Notes: generated from the sequence alone by a model not told the origin. Shown: positions 17,086 through 26,341, counted from the first letter of the stretch. The stretch is DNA of 64,000 bases from Streptomyces sp. 71268 (GCF_029392895.1 NZ_CP114200.1:3565001-3629000); one strand, 5' to 3'. Program-made: numbers and translations.

Positions 17086-19058
17086 ACGACGGCGCTTTCA
17101 CGCACAATTCGGCGGCCGACTCCACCGTCGGCATCCAGGCCGAGACCGTACACAACTCCAACGTGTACTTCGTCCACCCGGACGCGTCGCCTCAGGAGAA
17201 ATACCGGGTCGGCGTGCGCTTTCTGGAGGACGGCGTTCCCAGCCGCGCCCGCGACATGATCAGTGACGCGATCGCCCACGGGTACGACAACGCGGAGGTC
17301 CGTTTCCACTGGGTGCTTTCCATGCTCAGCGCCCGCGCCTACCACGAACTCAGCACCGAGGAACTCCAGCGGTTGCGCCACGCCTCCGGGCTCGTACGGA
17401 CCTATGCCGAGGGCGAGTGGAAAGACGCGCTGCGCACCGCTTTCGAACTGCTGGCGACGCTCAGCACCGCGAACGGCGAGACAGGTCGCGTACTGGAACG
17501 GTTGCGTGCCCTGTCGCCCCACCACCGTGACGCGATCCTCCACCACCTCGACCACGTGCTCACCGGAGGGCTGAAGGACAGCCTGTGGGCCGAGAACCGC
17601 GAGCGGGTCGAGGCGGCCCGCTTCAGCAACCACCGGGCCCAGCGGGTCTGGGCCTACTTCGAACCCGAACCCATCGGGCCACGGGCCATGCCGCCCCGAC
17701 CGAGCACCGCTGCCGCCGCCCAGTCGGCCCTGCCCGTACGAGTCGGCCTCTTCGTGCTCGTCACGGCGGGCCTCTGGACCCTGGCAATGCTCGCGAACCC
17801 GGCCGCGGCGGTCATCGAGCTGCTGGTGGCGCTCGGAGCGGGCCTGGCCGCGGCCCACTTCGGCCGCCCCTGGTGGTCCGAGAACCATCGGACGGAGGTC
17901 AGGGACCGTGAGTCCCCCGCCCGGGACGCGGCCGAGCCCACCTCCGCCGGGGGCTTCACCCAGAGCGTCCGTCATTCGTTCCACCACTACTTCAGTGTGC
18001 GCGTACCCCACGCGTTCACCCCGCGCGAATGGCTCGACCACACCGCCGAGATCCGCGACAGCCTGGCCACGGAGATCGCGGTCCTCTACCGCGAGAGCCG
18101 CGTCAGCGTGGAACGGGTCAACTGGCTGATCCGCTACCTCGCCGAGGACACCCGAAACCGTCACGACAACGGCACCCTGTTCGACCGCCGCCAGCAGAAC
18201 GAGACGCCCGCGACGGCGAAGGCGCTGTGCGTGGGCGGCCTCCTCCTTCTCGGCCTCACGGCCGTGGCCGTGCTGGGAACCGTGGCCTCGGATGCCGGCA
18301 CGCCGCAGACGCCGCTGGCCATCCTGGCCATGGTCGCCGCGGTCTGGTCCGGGCGCGCGGCCACGTCGTCGTGGCTGGCGACCCAGGCCGAGGAGCGCCG
18401 GCTGAGCGAGGAGACCAGGGTGTACCAGGAGCGGCTGGCCGAACGGCAGGTCGCCTACCGGAACTGGAAGTCGTTCCTGGACGCCACGCGCCCCAGCGAG
18501 CTGGAGATGGAGACCTGGCTCACCTGCGACAAGACGTTGTTCGTCGACGAAGCCCTCCGCCACTACCAGCTCACCTGGCGGGACCTGATCACCCACACCA
18601 TCCTGATGACACCCGCGCGCCCCTACAAGCGGGGGCGGGTCAGGGGCGGCCCGTGGCGGTACTCGCGCTACAGCTTCCGCCTCTTCCTGGTCACCCAGGA
18701 CGGCATTCGCGAGATCAGCAAGGAGTTCGACTTCACCGACGCGAAGCGCGGGAACGAGCAACGCAGCAACTACCGGTTCGACGCGTTGTCCTCCGTACAG
18801 GTCACGGAACACACCCGTGCCGGCTACGACCTGGAGCTGGTCCTCACCAACGGGCCGGCCAGGAGCATCCGCGTCAAGGACGCCGACACCCATCAACTGT
18901 CGCCGGAGGATAACCCCCAGGAGTTCGCCGACATCAACCTCAACGCGGCTGGCTTCATCCACGCCTTCCGCCTCCTGGAGGGAATCGCGGCGGACGGAAA
19001 GGGGTGGATCGAACGCATCAAACCCACCAACCTGCCGCCGTTCCGCGTTGCCGACTGA
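17082..19058 (+). CDS. Large multi-pass membrane protein, putative effector of the cassette
   Basis: 658 residues, not recognised as a named family. Residues 13-30 carry DSTVGIQAETVHNSNVYF, matching the motif at 286-303 of the preceding nucleosidase. Residues 40-195 are helical and TPR-like. Hydrophobic helices lie near 220-238, 241-259, 381-401 and 411-428, forming two hairpins separated by a 120-residue soluble stretch. A coiled-coil-like segment (432-465) and a ~190-residue soluble C-terminal domain follow. The GTG start at 17082 overlaps the upstream stop as GTGA and has GGGGG about 8 bp upstream; longer in-frame starts would overlap the nucleosidase. Tight coupling and the shared motif suggest the two proteins assemble together; the membrane role is inference. 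Confidence 0.8.
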   Translation: MNDGAFTHNSAADSTVGIQAETVHNSNVYFVHPDASPQEKYRVGVRFLEDGVPSRARDMISDAIAHGYDNAEVRFHWVLSMLSARAYHELSTEELQRLRHASGLVRTYAEGEWKDALRTAFELLATLSTANGETGRVLERLRALSPHHRDAILHHLDHVLTGGLKDSLWAENRERVEAARFSNHRAQRVWAYFEPEPIGPRAMPPRPSTAAAAQSALPVRVGLFVLVTAGLWTLAMLANPAAAVIELLVALGAGLAAAHFGRPWWSENHRTEVRDRESPARDAAEPTSAGGFTQSVRHSFHHYFSVRVPHAFTPREWLDHTAEIRDSLATEIAVLYRESRVSVERVNWLIRYLAEDTRNRHDNGTLFDRRQQNETPATAKALCVGGLLLLGLTAVAVLGTVASDAGTPQTPLAILAMVAAVWSGRAATSSWLATQAEERRLSEETRVYQERLAERQVAYRNWKSFLDATRPSELEMETWLTCDKTLFVDEALRHYQLTWRDLITHTILMTPARPYKRGRVRGGPWRYSRYSFRLFLVTQDGIREISKEFDFTDAKRGNEQRSNYRFDALSSVQVTEHTRAGYDLELVLTNGPARSIRVKDADTHQLSPEDNPQEFADINLNAAGFIHAFRLLEGIAADGKGWIERIKPTNLPPFRVAD

Positions 19059-19073
19059 GTCTTCCGGCACCAC

Positions 19074-19112
19074 CGGGCGGGCCGGGGTCAAAGCCCTGAC
19101 CCGCCCCGCCCG
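19074..19112 (+). terminator. Hairpin between the two membrane-protein genes of the cassette
   Basis: CGGGCGGGCCGGGGTCA (19074-19090) and TGACCCGCCCCGCCCG (19097-19112) form a long stem with one bulge and a 6-base loop. There is no T-tract. It may terminate or attenuate the cassette transcript ahead of the gene at 19152. Confidence 0.5.
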
Positions 19113-19151
19113 CTCAACAACCCCAGCCGGAGTCCGAGGTGAGGAAGGGCC

Positions 19152-19685
19152 GTGGCCACGACAGAGGACATCACCGAGAGCAGACTGCTGCTGGCCGAGT
19201 ACGACCGCATCAAGGAGGAGCAGAAGACCCGCATCGGATTCCGCGACAACCTGCTCTACTTCACGCTCGCCGCGGTCACCGCGATCCTGGCGACCACCGT
19301 CCACAGCGGGCAGCCCCAACTCCTGCTCGCCGTCCCCGTCGTCTGCCTGATCCTCGGCTGGACCTACCTGGTCAACGACGAGAAGATCTCCGCGGTCGGC
19401 TGCTACATCCGCGAGCGGCTGGGGCCACGGCTGGCCGAACTCAGCGGCGCGCCCGGCGCGGTGTTCGGCTGGGAGCTCTACCACCGGGACGACGCGAGCC
19501 GCACCACGCGCAAACGGCTCCAGACCGCCGTGGACCTGTTCACGTACGCGGCGCTGCCGATGATCTGCGTGAGCGCGTTCTGGTGCTCCCCCGCCGCCCG
19601 GCCGCCACTCGTGCTCGTCTCCGTCGCGCAGACGCTGGCCCTGGCCGTACTGGGCTGGCAGTTCCTGCGCTACGCGGAGTGGTAG
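19152..19685 (+). CDS. Small four-helix membrane protein of unknown function
   Basis: 177 residues starting at GTG with a GAGGAAGGG ribosome site 3-4 bp upstream. A charged N-terminal helix (EYDRIKEEQKTRIGFRDN) is followed by two membrane helices (about 33-50 and 55-73), a cytoplasmic segment with NDEKISAVGCYIRERL and FGWELYHRDD, and two more helices (about 128-145 and 152-170). Similar proteins are common in Streptomyces but I know no function. It resembles 2TM/4TM membrane proteins of conflict systems in layout only. It is 93 bp downstream of the large membrane protein, with a hairpin between, and is the last + gene before a convergent oxidoreductase gene. Confidence 0.75.
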   Translation: MATTEDITESRLLLAEYDRIKEEQKTRIGFRDNLLYFTLAAVTAILATTVHSGQPQLLLAVPVVCLILGWTYLVNDEKISAVGCYIRERLGPRLAELSGAPGAVFGWELYHRDDASRTTRKRLQTAVDLFTYAALPMICVSAFWCSPAARPPLVLVSVAQTLALAVLGWQFLRYAEW

Positions 19686-19736
19686 CGCGGCCGTGCCGAA
19701 CCGCCCCGCGTGCCACGCCCCGTCCCGGCCGCTCCC

Positions 19737-22190
19737 CTACCCCGAGCGCTGCCGCGCCACCGCCGACGGTCCGCCCGTCGTCGGTGGTGCCGCGTGGGGG
19801 TCGGTGGGGGCGGAGGCCGTGGTGGTCGGGGCGGGGCTGGGGGTGCCTCGGGCGGGTTCGACCAGGGTGAGGCGGGCGGCGGCGGTCTTGTACAGGGGCT
19901 GTTTGGAGACCGGGTCCCAGTCGGTGACGGTGGTCTCGTTCGCGGCTCGGCCGGCGGCCTCGCCTGGGCCCGCGCCCTGGTAGGTGTCCCAGTAGCCGTA
20001 GTGGAACGGCAGGAAGACCATGCCGTCGCGGATGTCGGTGATCCGCAGCCGGCCGCGTACCGACCCGCGGGGGCTGGCGACCTCGACCAGGTCGCCCTCG
20101 GCCACGCCGTGCCGGCGGGCCTCCGCGGCGGAGAGTTCCACCCACACCTCGGGGGCCGCGGCGTTCAACTGCGGGGCGCGGCCGGTCTTGGTGCGGGTGT
20201 GGAAGTGGTAGAGGGTGCGGCCGGTGGTGAGTTGGAGGGGGTACGCCGGGTCCGGGGGCTCGTGCGGTGGGGCGTACGCGGCCGACCTGAGGACGGCCCT
20301 GCCCTCGGGGTTGAGCTGCCGGTAGGCGGCCTCGGAGGCCGGGTCGCCGGTGGCCAGGTCCTTGCCGTAGGACTCGCAGGCGTCGGGGGCGGCCCAGGTG
20401 ATGCCGTCGGTGTAGAGCCGTTCGGTGCCCTCGGGATGGGCCGGGGTGGCGGGCCACTGGATGCCGTCGGCGTTCCGTAGCCGCTCGTAGCTCAGGCCGG
20501 TGTAGTCACAGGGCCGGCCGCGGCTGCACTCCTGCCAGGCCGTGAACGCCGACTCGGCGTCGTGCCAGCCGACCAGAGGGTGGCCGTCGCGGTCGCGGAA
20601 ATCCATCCGGCGGGCGTAGTCGAGCCAGATGTCCAGGTCCGGGCGGGCGTCACCGGGTGGGTCGACGGCCTTGTCGGAGTGGTGCACGGTGCGGTCGGAG
20701 TTGGTGAACGTGCCGGTCTTCTCGGCCCAGGTGGCGGCGGGCAGGACGACGTCCGCCAGGCGGGCGGTCTCGGTCAGGTACAGGTCCTGAACGACGGTGA
20801 ACAGGCGCGGCTGGCCGAGGATCGCGCGGACGCGGCGCAGTTCGGGCAGGGAGACCGCGGGGTTGCTGCCGGAGATCCACAGCATGCGGATCGAGCCCTG
20901 CTCGGCCTTGCGGAAGATCTCCATCGCCGGGGTGGGCGGCGCGTCGTGCGGGATGCGGGAGGGGTCGACGTTCCAGACCCGGGCGAGGTCGGCGACGTGC
21001 GCCGGGTTCTGCCAGTTGCGGAAGCCCGGCAGGTCGCCGTTGGCGCCGCACTCGCGGGTGTTCTGGGCGGTGGGCTGGCCGTTCATCTGGAGGACGCCGC
21101 GGCCGGGGCGGCCGAGCATGCCGCGGATCAGCTGGAGGTTGTTGACCTGGCAGGCGGTCGCGGTGGCCTGGTGTGACTGGTAGACGCCCTGGAGCACGGT
21201 GGACAGCAGGCGCTCGGCGCCACCGACGATCTCGGCGGCCTCGCGCAGGCTGCGGGCGGGCACGTCGCAGATGTCGGCGGCCCACTCCGGGGTGCAGTCG
21301 GCGACGCGTTCGGCGAGTTCGGCGAAGCCGACGGTGTGCGCGGCCACGAACGCGTGGTCCACCCGGTCGGTGCGGATGACCTCGTGCAGCAGCGCGTTGA
21401 GCAGCGCCAGGTTGGTTCCGGCGCGCGGCGCGAGGTGGACGGTCGCGTGCCGGGCGACCTGGGTGGGGCGCGGGTCGACGCAGACCAGCCGCGGCGGGTC
21501 GGTGCCGGCGAGCCGGTCCAGGACGCGCATCCACAGCACGGGCTGGGTCTCGGCCATGTTGTGCCCGAACAGCGCGATGACGTCGGCGTGGTCGACGTCC
21601 GCGTACGAGGCGGGCTGGCCGTCGCAGCCGAAGGTCTGCTTCAGCGCCTCGGCGGCGGTCGCCGTGCACAGCCGGGTGTTGCCGTCCAGGTGGTTGGTGC
21701 CGATGCCGGCGTGGGCGATGACCGACAGCGTGTAGTACTCCTCCAGGTAGAGCTGCCCGCTGGTGTAGAAGCCGAGCGCGTCCGGGCCCTGGTCGGCCAG
21801 CAGCTCACGGGTACGGGCGGTGATCCGCTCCATCGCCGTGTCCCAGTCGCAGGGCACGAGGCGGTCCCCGCTACGTACGAGCGGTGTGGTCAGCCGGTCG
21901 CGGGAGTGGTTCGCCTGCCAGCCGAACAGGTCCTTGGGACCGAGCCGCCCGTGGTTCACCCGGTCACCGGCCCGGCCGCGCACGCCGACGATCCGGTCGC
22001 CGGCGACCGCGACGTCCAGCGCGTCCCCGTTGGAGTGCAGGATGGAGGCCGTCGGCACCCACCGCTCCACGGCGTCGGCCGTCATGCCGGGCTCCAGGTA
22101 CGAGTCGACGCGGACCGGCCAGGTACCGCCACGGTCGTACGGCGTGCGCTCGCCCCAGGGTTGGGCGATCCGGTCCACCTCGGGCTGCAT
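19737..22190 (-). CDS. Molybdopterin oxidoreductase family protein, nitrate-reductase-like, lacking N-terminal Fe-S cysteines
   Basis: 817-residue DMSO-reductase-superfamily protein. Landmarks are HLDGNTRLCTATAAEAL, with the likely Mo-ligating Cys; FGHNMAETQPVLWMRV; QMNGQPTAQNTRECGANGDLPGFRN; VLPAATWAEKTGTFTNSDR; and a C-terminal molydopterin-binding domain (LTTGRTLYHFHTRTKTGR, LPFHYGYWDT). The position where assimilatory nitrate reductases carry a CxxC-x3-C cluster motif reads WVPTASILHSNGDALD, and the fourth Cys (usually RLCVKG) is Gly (RLGPKD); no Cys precedes residue 113. So there is probably no [4Fe-4S] cluster in this chain. The ATG at 22190 has GGAGG upstream. Substrate unknown. Confidence 0.85.
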   Translation of the reverse strand: MQPEVDRIAQPWGERTPYDRGGTWPVRVDSYLEPGMTADAVERWVPTASILHSNGDALDVAVAGDRIVGVRGRAGDRVNHGRLGPKDLFGWQANHSRDRLTTPLVRSGDRLVPCDWDTAMERITARTRELLADQGPDALGFYTSGQLYLEEYYTLSVIAHAGIGTNHLDGNTRLCTATAAEALKQTFGCDGQPASYADVDHADVIALFGHNMAETQPVLWMRVLDRLAGTDPPRLVCVDPRPTQVARHATVHLAPRAGTNLALLNALLHEVIRTDRVDHAFVAAHTVGFAELAERVADCTPEWAADICDVPARSLREAAEIVGGAERLLSTVLQGVYQSHQATATACQVNNLQLIRGMLGRPGRGVLQMNGQPTAQNTRECGANGDLPGFRNWQNPAHVADLARVWNVDPSRIPHDAPPTPAMEIFRKAEQGSIRMLWISGSNPAVSLPELRRVRAILGQPRLFTVVQDLYLTETARLADVVLPAATWAEKTGTFTNSDRTVHHSDKAVDPPGDARPDLDIWLDYARRMDFRDRDGHPLVGWHDAESAFTAWQECSRGRPCDYTGLSYERLRNADGIQWPATPAHPEGTERLYTDGITWAAPDACESYGKDLATGDPASEAAYRQLNPEGRAVLRSAAYAPPHEPPDPAYPLQLTTGRTLYHFHTRTKTGRAPQLNAAAPEVWVELSAAEARRHGVAEGDLVEVASPRGSVRGRLRITDIRDGMVFLPFHYGYWDTYQGAGPGEAAGRAANETTVTDWDPVSKQPLYKTAAARLTLVEPARGTPSPAPTTTASAPTDPHAAPPTTGGPSAVARQRSG

Positions 22191-22468
22191 GTTCGACCTC
22201 CGCGTTCCGTTCCGGGGGCGCGGCGCTCCGGCGGCGGGCGGGCGGCGCGCTCCGCGCCCGGGGCCGCGACGCGCCCGCCGCCCACTGTGGCGCACCGCCG
22301 TCGGCATCGGGTGCCACGCGCGGCCGGGCGACGGCCCCGTGCCCCGCACGGCGTACGCACGCCGGTGCGGGCACGGGGTGGCCGGCTGATCCGCCGATCC
22401 TCGTCGCGGCGACGCGCGGTCCGGTGCCGCGCGGTCCGGTGCCGCGCGATCTGGAGACGCGGGGTCCG

Positions 22469-22942
22469 TCAGGCGGAGGCGCCGGCGTCGCCCGGGCGGA
22501 TGCGGCCGCGCCAACTGCCGCTGGTGCCGCCGCGCTCCACGAAGTCCTTGAAGCGGTTCAGGTCACCCGTCACCCGGCGACCGATGACGCCCAGCGCGTC
22601 CGCGCCCTTCTCGGCGACACCGGTGGGCTCGACGTCCATCGTCAGCTCCACCCGGGTGCGCGTCTCGTCCAGCCGCTCGAAGCGGACCGTGCCGCGCTGC
22701 TGGGTTTCGCCGTCGATGGTCCGCCAGGTGATCCGGTCGTCCGGGAGCTGGTCGACGATCTCCGTGTCGAACTCGCGCCGCACGCCGCCGATCTTGGTGG
22801 TCCAGTGGTTACGGCGATCGTCGAGCTGCCTGACCTCCTCGACCCCCTCCATGAAGCGCGGGAACTCCTCGAACTGCGTCCACTGGTCGTACGCCCTGCT
22901 CAGCGGAACCGCCACCTCGACCGTTTCCTTGACCGTGCTCAC
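22469..22942 (-). CDS. SRPBCC family protein (polyketide cyclase/dehydrase-like)
   Basis: 157-residue START/SRPBCC-fold protein. It begins VSTVKETVEVAVPLSRAYDQWTQ, then FPRFMEGVEEV, IGGVRREFDTEIVDQLPDDRI and a final amphipathic helix (TGDLNRFKDFVERGG), the usual helix-grip layout with a hydrophobic ligand cavity. Ligand and role are unknown; such genes are often stress- or envelope-related in Streptomyces. The GTG at 22942 follows GAGGAGG by 6 bp; the frame remains open upstream but without a start signal. The 278 bases between it and the molybdopterin gene hold only GC-rich direct repeats (GCGCGGTCCGGTGCC twice near 22416-22446). Confidence 0.85.
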   Translation of the reverse strand: MSTVKETVEVAVPLSRAYDQWTQFEEFPRFMEGVEEVRQLDDRRNHWTTKIGGVRREFDTEIVDQLPDDRITWRTIDGETQQRGTVRFERLDETRTRVELTMDVEPTGVAEKGADALGVIGRRVTGDLNRFKDFVERGGTSGSWRGRIRPGDAGASA

Positions 22943-23241
22943 GGAACCTCCTCGTCGGTTCGTCTCGGGGCCGGCCACCGTGGGCGGGCCGACCCTTCCG
23001 GGGTGTGCACGACGCCGGGTACCCAGGAACGGCGCCGTGATGACCGCCCGTTCCGTCCTCATCTCGTGGCCGGTCCGCAGGGGTTGGCGCGCCGTCGTCG
23101 GGTACGCGCGCGTCGCGCGGGCGGGGGCGGTCTCGGTGGCGTAGTTCGATTTGCGCCGCGCGGGGAAGCGATCCGGACCCGTCGGGCCCGGTTGTGTGTT
23201 TCCCTGGCATCCCGTGTCATCGAGGGGGGTATCAGGAGTCC

Positions 23242-24414
23242 ATGAGGTTAAGCGTGCTCGACATCGGGTCGAACACCGTCCGGCTTGCCGTGAGTGACAC
23301 GAGGGACGGAGTGCCGCTCCCGGTCCACACCGCCAAGTGGAAGCTGCGGCTTTCCGAACAGGTGGGGGCGCAGGGGCAGCTCGGCGAGGCGGCCACCGAG
23401 CGGCTGCTGACGGCGGTGCGGGCGGCGACGGAGACGGCCGCCCGCTGGGGCGCGCCGGAGCCGTTGGCGTTCGCCACCACCGTGGTGCGCGAGGCGCCCG
23501 ACCGGGCGAGGGTCCTGCGGACGGTGCGCGAGCGGACCGGGTTGAGCCTGCGGGTGCTCCCGGGCGAGGTGGAGGCCCATCTGACGTTCCTCGGGGCCCG
23601 GCGCTGGATGGGCTGGAGCGCGGGCCCGCTGTCCGTGTTCGACATCGGCGGCGGCTCACTCGAGGTCGCCTTCGGCCGGGGCCGGATGCCCGACTTCGCG
23701 GTCTCGCTGCCGCTGGGCGCGAACCGGCTCACCAACGAGTTCCTGCACGCCGGCGACCCGCCGTCGGCCGCCGACATCGTCGCCCTGCGGCGCCGGGTGC
23801 GCCACCAACTCCGCGACGTCGCCACCCGCATCCGCTGGGAGGCGCCGCACACCTCGGTCGCCACCTCGCGCACGTTCCAGCAGTTGGCGCGGCTGTGCGG
23901 GGCGGCGCCCGGGCGGCACGGCCCGTTCGTCAAGCGCGTGCTGCGCCGCCGCGACCTGCGCGTGGCGATCGACCGGTTGGCCGCGCTCCCCGCCGAGCAG
24001 CGGGCCGAACTCCCCGGCATCACCAGACCCCGGGCCCGCCAGAGCCTGGCCGGCGCGGTCGTGGGCCACACGGCGATGAAGCTCAGCGGCGTGCACTCCC
24101 TGGTCATCTGCCCCTGGGCGGTGCGTGAGGGCATCCTGCTGCGCTACCTGGAGGACGGCCCCGACTGGTGGGCCGAGGTCGAGCACCCGGAGGCGGCCGG
24201 CTGGCCGTTGGAGTCCGCGCCGCCCGTAGCGGCCACGCCACCGCACCCGGACGGGGCGGCGGCGCCGGAGGCGGCCTCGTCCCTGGCACCGGCGCCACCC
24301 CTGGCCCAGCAGCCCCTGGGGCATCCGCCGTCCCTGGGACAGCCGTCATCCCCGGGCGGTGGTGCGACGGGCCATCGCCCGCTGCGGGTCGCCCTCGCGC
24401 AAGCGCGGCGCTGA
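23242..24414 (+). CDS. Ppx/GppA-family exopolyphosphatase-like protein
   Basis: 390-residue protein of the ASKHA phosphotransferase fold. Residues 1-12 read MRLSVLDIGSNT, the first phosphate-binding loop; VFDIGGGSLEVAFG (about 133-146) is the second, with the DIGGGS signature. The ~310-residue enzymatic core is followed by an 80-residue Pro/Ala/Gly-rich tail. Members hydrolyse polyphosphate or pppGpp, or serve sensory roles; which applies here cannot be decided. The ATG at 23242 has AGGAG upstream and matches the family N-terminus. It is divergent from the SRPBCC gene with 299 bases between, in which I see only promoter-like DNA. Confidence 0.87.
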   Translation: MRLSVLDIGSNTVRLAVSDTRDGVPLPVHTAKWKLRLSEQVGAQGQLGEAATERLLTAVRAATETAARWGAPEPLAFATTVVREAPDRARVLRTVRERTGLSLRVLPGEVEAHLTFLGARRWMGWSAGPLSVFDIGGGSLEVAFGRGRMPDFAVSLPLGANRLTNEFLHAGDPPSAADIVALRRRVRHQLRDVATRIRWEAPHTSVATSRTFQQLARLCGAAPGRHGPFVKRVLRRRDLRVAIDRLAALPAEQRAELPGITRPRARQSLAGAVVGHTAMKLSGVHSLVICPWAVREGILLRYLEDGPDWWAEVEHPEAAGWPLESAPPVAATPPHPDGAAAPEAASSLAPAPPLAQQPLGHPPSLGQPSSPGGGATGHRPLRVALAQARR

Positions 24415-24535
24415 GGCGGGAACGCGCGGCGGGCGAAGCCCGAGCACAGGCGCTGTGAGACGTGGGAGGTGCGGGCGGCGTACGGGGCGTACGAGGGAGT
24501 GCGCGGGCGTACGGGTTCGTACGGGTGCGGGTGGT

Positions 24536-26323
24536 TCAGGCCGGGCCGGGGGCGGGCTCGGCGTGGGGCTTGGGCTCGGCGGCGGGCTCGACCACGGACT
24601 CGGCCTCGTGCTCAGCCACGGACTCGGACTCGGCTGCGGGCTCGGGCCCGGTGACGTGGGGCAGGAACAGGGTCGAGTCCGTGTGGACGGTGACGCGTAC
24701 CGGCGTGAACGTGGTGGCGTCGACGGGCGGTTCGGCCGTGCTGGAGCCGCGCGCGTAGCGCGGGTGGGCGCCGCCGCTGAGCTGCCAGCGGACGCGGTGG
24801 CCGGCGGCGAAGCGGTGGGCGGTGGCGCTCATCGGGACCGTGACGTACGCGGGGGCCCGCTCGGCCGCGCGTATGCGGCCGAGCCCGTCGCAGACGTTGA
24901 CGGAACGGCCTCGCTCGTCCACGTCGCACAGCCGGGTGAACAGGTCGGCCTCGCCGCCGTCCGTGCTGACGCTCAGCCGGGCCGAGACCGGGCCGACGAT
25001 GTCGATCGGCTCGGCGAGCGGGGGGCTGGTGAAGGTCAGGACGTCGTCCCGGGCCTCCAGGCGGCCGTTGTCGCGGGGGCCGGCGGCGCGGGAGAGCAGC
25101 GGGCCGCCGACGGACGGGGTGGGGTCGGCCGGGTCGTAGCGGAACGAGGCGAGCGGTGCGCGGACCTCGGTGGCCTGCCGGGTCAGGTGCCCGTCCGGGG
25201 CGGGGAACCACGGGGCGACGGCCCCGGCGGGGGGCCAGTCGGCCAGGTCGCGCCAGACGTCCGCGCCGCCGACGTGCACGCGCGCCCGCGCCCGGCGCGG
25301 TTCGGACGGCTCGGCGCACAGGTGCGCGCGCAGCCAGCCGAGGCTTTCGGCGAACACCTCGGGCCAGCCTTGTCGCAGCGCCGAGGTGTGCGTCCAGGGG
25401 CCGATGAGCAGGGCGGCCTCGCGGCCGGCCCGCCGCAGCCGCGCGTACTGCTCGAAGGTCTGGTCGGCCAGCACGTCGTGCCACCCGGTGATCAGGCTGG
25501 TCGGCACCCGCGAGCCGGCCGCGACGTGCGCCAGTGAGGCGCCGCTCCAGTACGGGTCGTCGGCGTCCGGGTGCGTCAGCACGTCGTCCAGCCAGGGCAG
25601 CGGGCCGCCGAGGGCCTCGGGGTAGGCGGTGCGCAGCGGCTGGGCCTGGGTGACCGCGCGCAGCCGACGCTGGAGGCGCAGGATCGCCTTCAGGAACGGC
25701 CGCCAGCCCTGGTGCTGGTAGGTCAGGCCGGCACCGACGGCGAGGGCGTTCTCCAGTTGGAGCGCGCCCCGGGTGTGGAAGAGGGCGTACGGGTCGTGCA
25801 GCCCGACCTGGACCACCATCGCCCGCAACTCCGGCGGCGGGTCCACGGCCAGCGCCCACTGCGCGTACCCCAGGTAGCTGGGGCCCACGGTGCCCAGCGC
25901 GCCGTTGAACCAGGGCTGCTCGCGCAGCCACGCCACCGTGGCCAGGCCGTCGGGGGTCTCGTTGCGCCACAGGTGGAACGCGCCGCCCGAGCCGCCGGTG
26001 CCGCGGCAGCTCTGGAGGACCACGTGGAAGCCCTGTTCGGCGAAGAGGATGCCGAACTGCGCGGACCACGGGAAGCCCCGGCCGTAGGGCGAGCGCACGA
26101 GGAGGGTGGGGAAGTCGCCCGTGGCGCGCGGGAAGTAGTGGTCGGTGAGCAGCGGGCTGCCGTCGGCGGCGGGGACGGCCAGGCCCGGTTCCCAGCCCGC
26201 CGCGTACCGCCGGGCCGGCAGCCCGCGCCAGGTGGCCCGCGCCAGCCGGGCGGCCAGCGGCGGCTTCCCGGGCGGCGGCGCCCAGGTCGGGGTCGGCGCG
26301 GGGCCGTGTGTGCGTGCTGCCAT
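24536..26323 (-). CDS. CocE/NonD-family serine hydrolase (X-Pro dipeptidyl-peptidase-like)
   Basis: 595-residue alpha/beta hydrolase. The N-terminal half holds TLLVRSPYGRG, oxyanion-region LQSCRGTGGSGG and nucleophile motif GTVGPSYLGYAQW (Ser of G-x-S-Y-x-G); the acid/base pair is likely in DPYWSG and GPWTHTS. A C-terminal jelly-roll domain (about 390-560, VGPVSARLSVSTDGGEADLF) is typical of the CocE/X-Pro group. The family cleaves esters, amides or peptides; the substrate is unknown. The tail is Glu/Pro/Ala-rich. The ATG at 26323 follows GAGGAGG by 6 bp. A TetR regulator is divergent, and a small dyad sits 18 bp upstream of the start. Confidence 0.88.
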   Translation of the reverse strand: MAARTHGPAPTPTWAPPPGKPPLAARLARATWRGLPARRYAAGWEPGLAVPAADGSPLLTDHYFPRATGDFPTLLVRSPYGRGFPWSAQFGILFAEQGFHVVLQSCRGTGGSGGAFHLWRNETPDGLATVAWLREQPWFNGALGTVGPSYLGYAQWALAVDPPPELRAMVVQVGLHDPYALFHTRGALQLENALAVGAGLTYQHQGWRPFLKAILRLQRRLRAVTQAQPLRTAYPEALGGPLPWLDDVLTHPDADDPYWSGASLAHVAAGSRVPTSLITGWHDVLADQTFEQYARLRRAGREAALLIGPWTHTSALRQGWPEVFAESLGWLRAHLCAEPSEPRRARARVHVGGADVWRDLADWPPAGAVAPWFPAPDGHLTRQATEVRAPLASFRYDPADPTPSVGGPLLSRAAGPRDNGRLEARDDVLTFTSPPLAEPIDIVGPVSARLSVSTDGGEADLFTRLCDVDERGRSVNVCDGLGRIRAAERAPAYVTVPMSATAHRFAAGHRVRWQLSGGAHPRYARGSSTAEPPVDATTFTPVRVTVHTDSTLFLPHVTGPEPAAESESVAEHEAESVVEPAAEPKPHAEPAPGPA

Positions 26324-26341
26324 CGTCACCCTCCTCATTCG

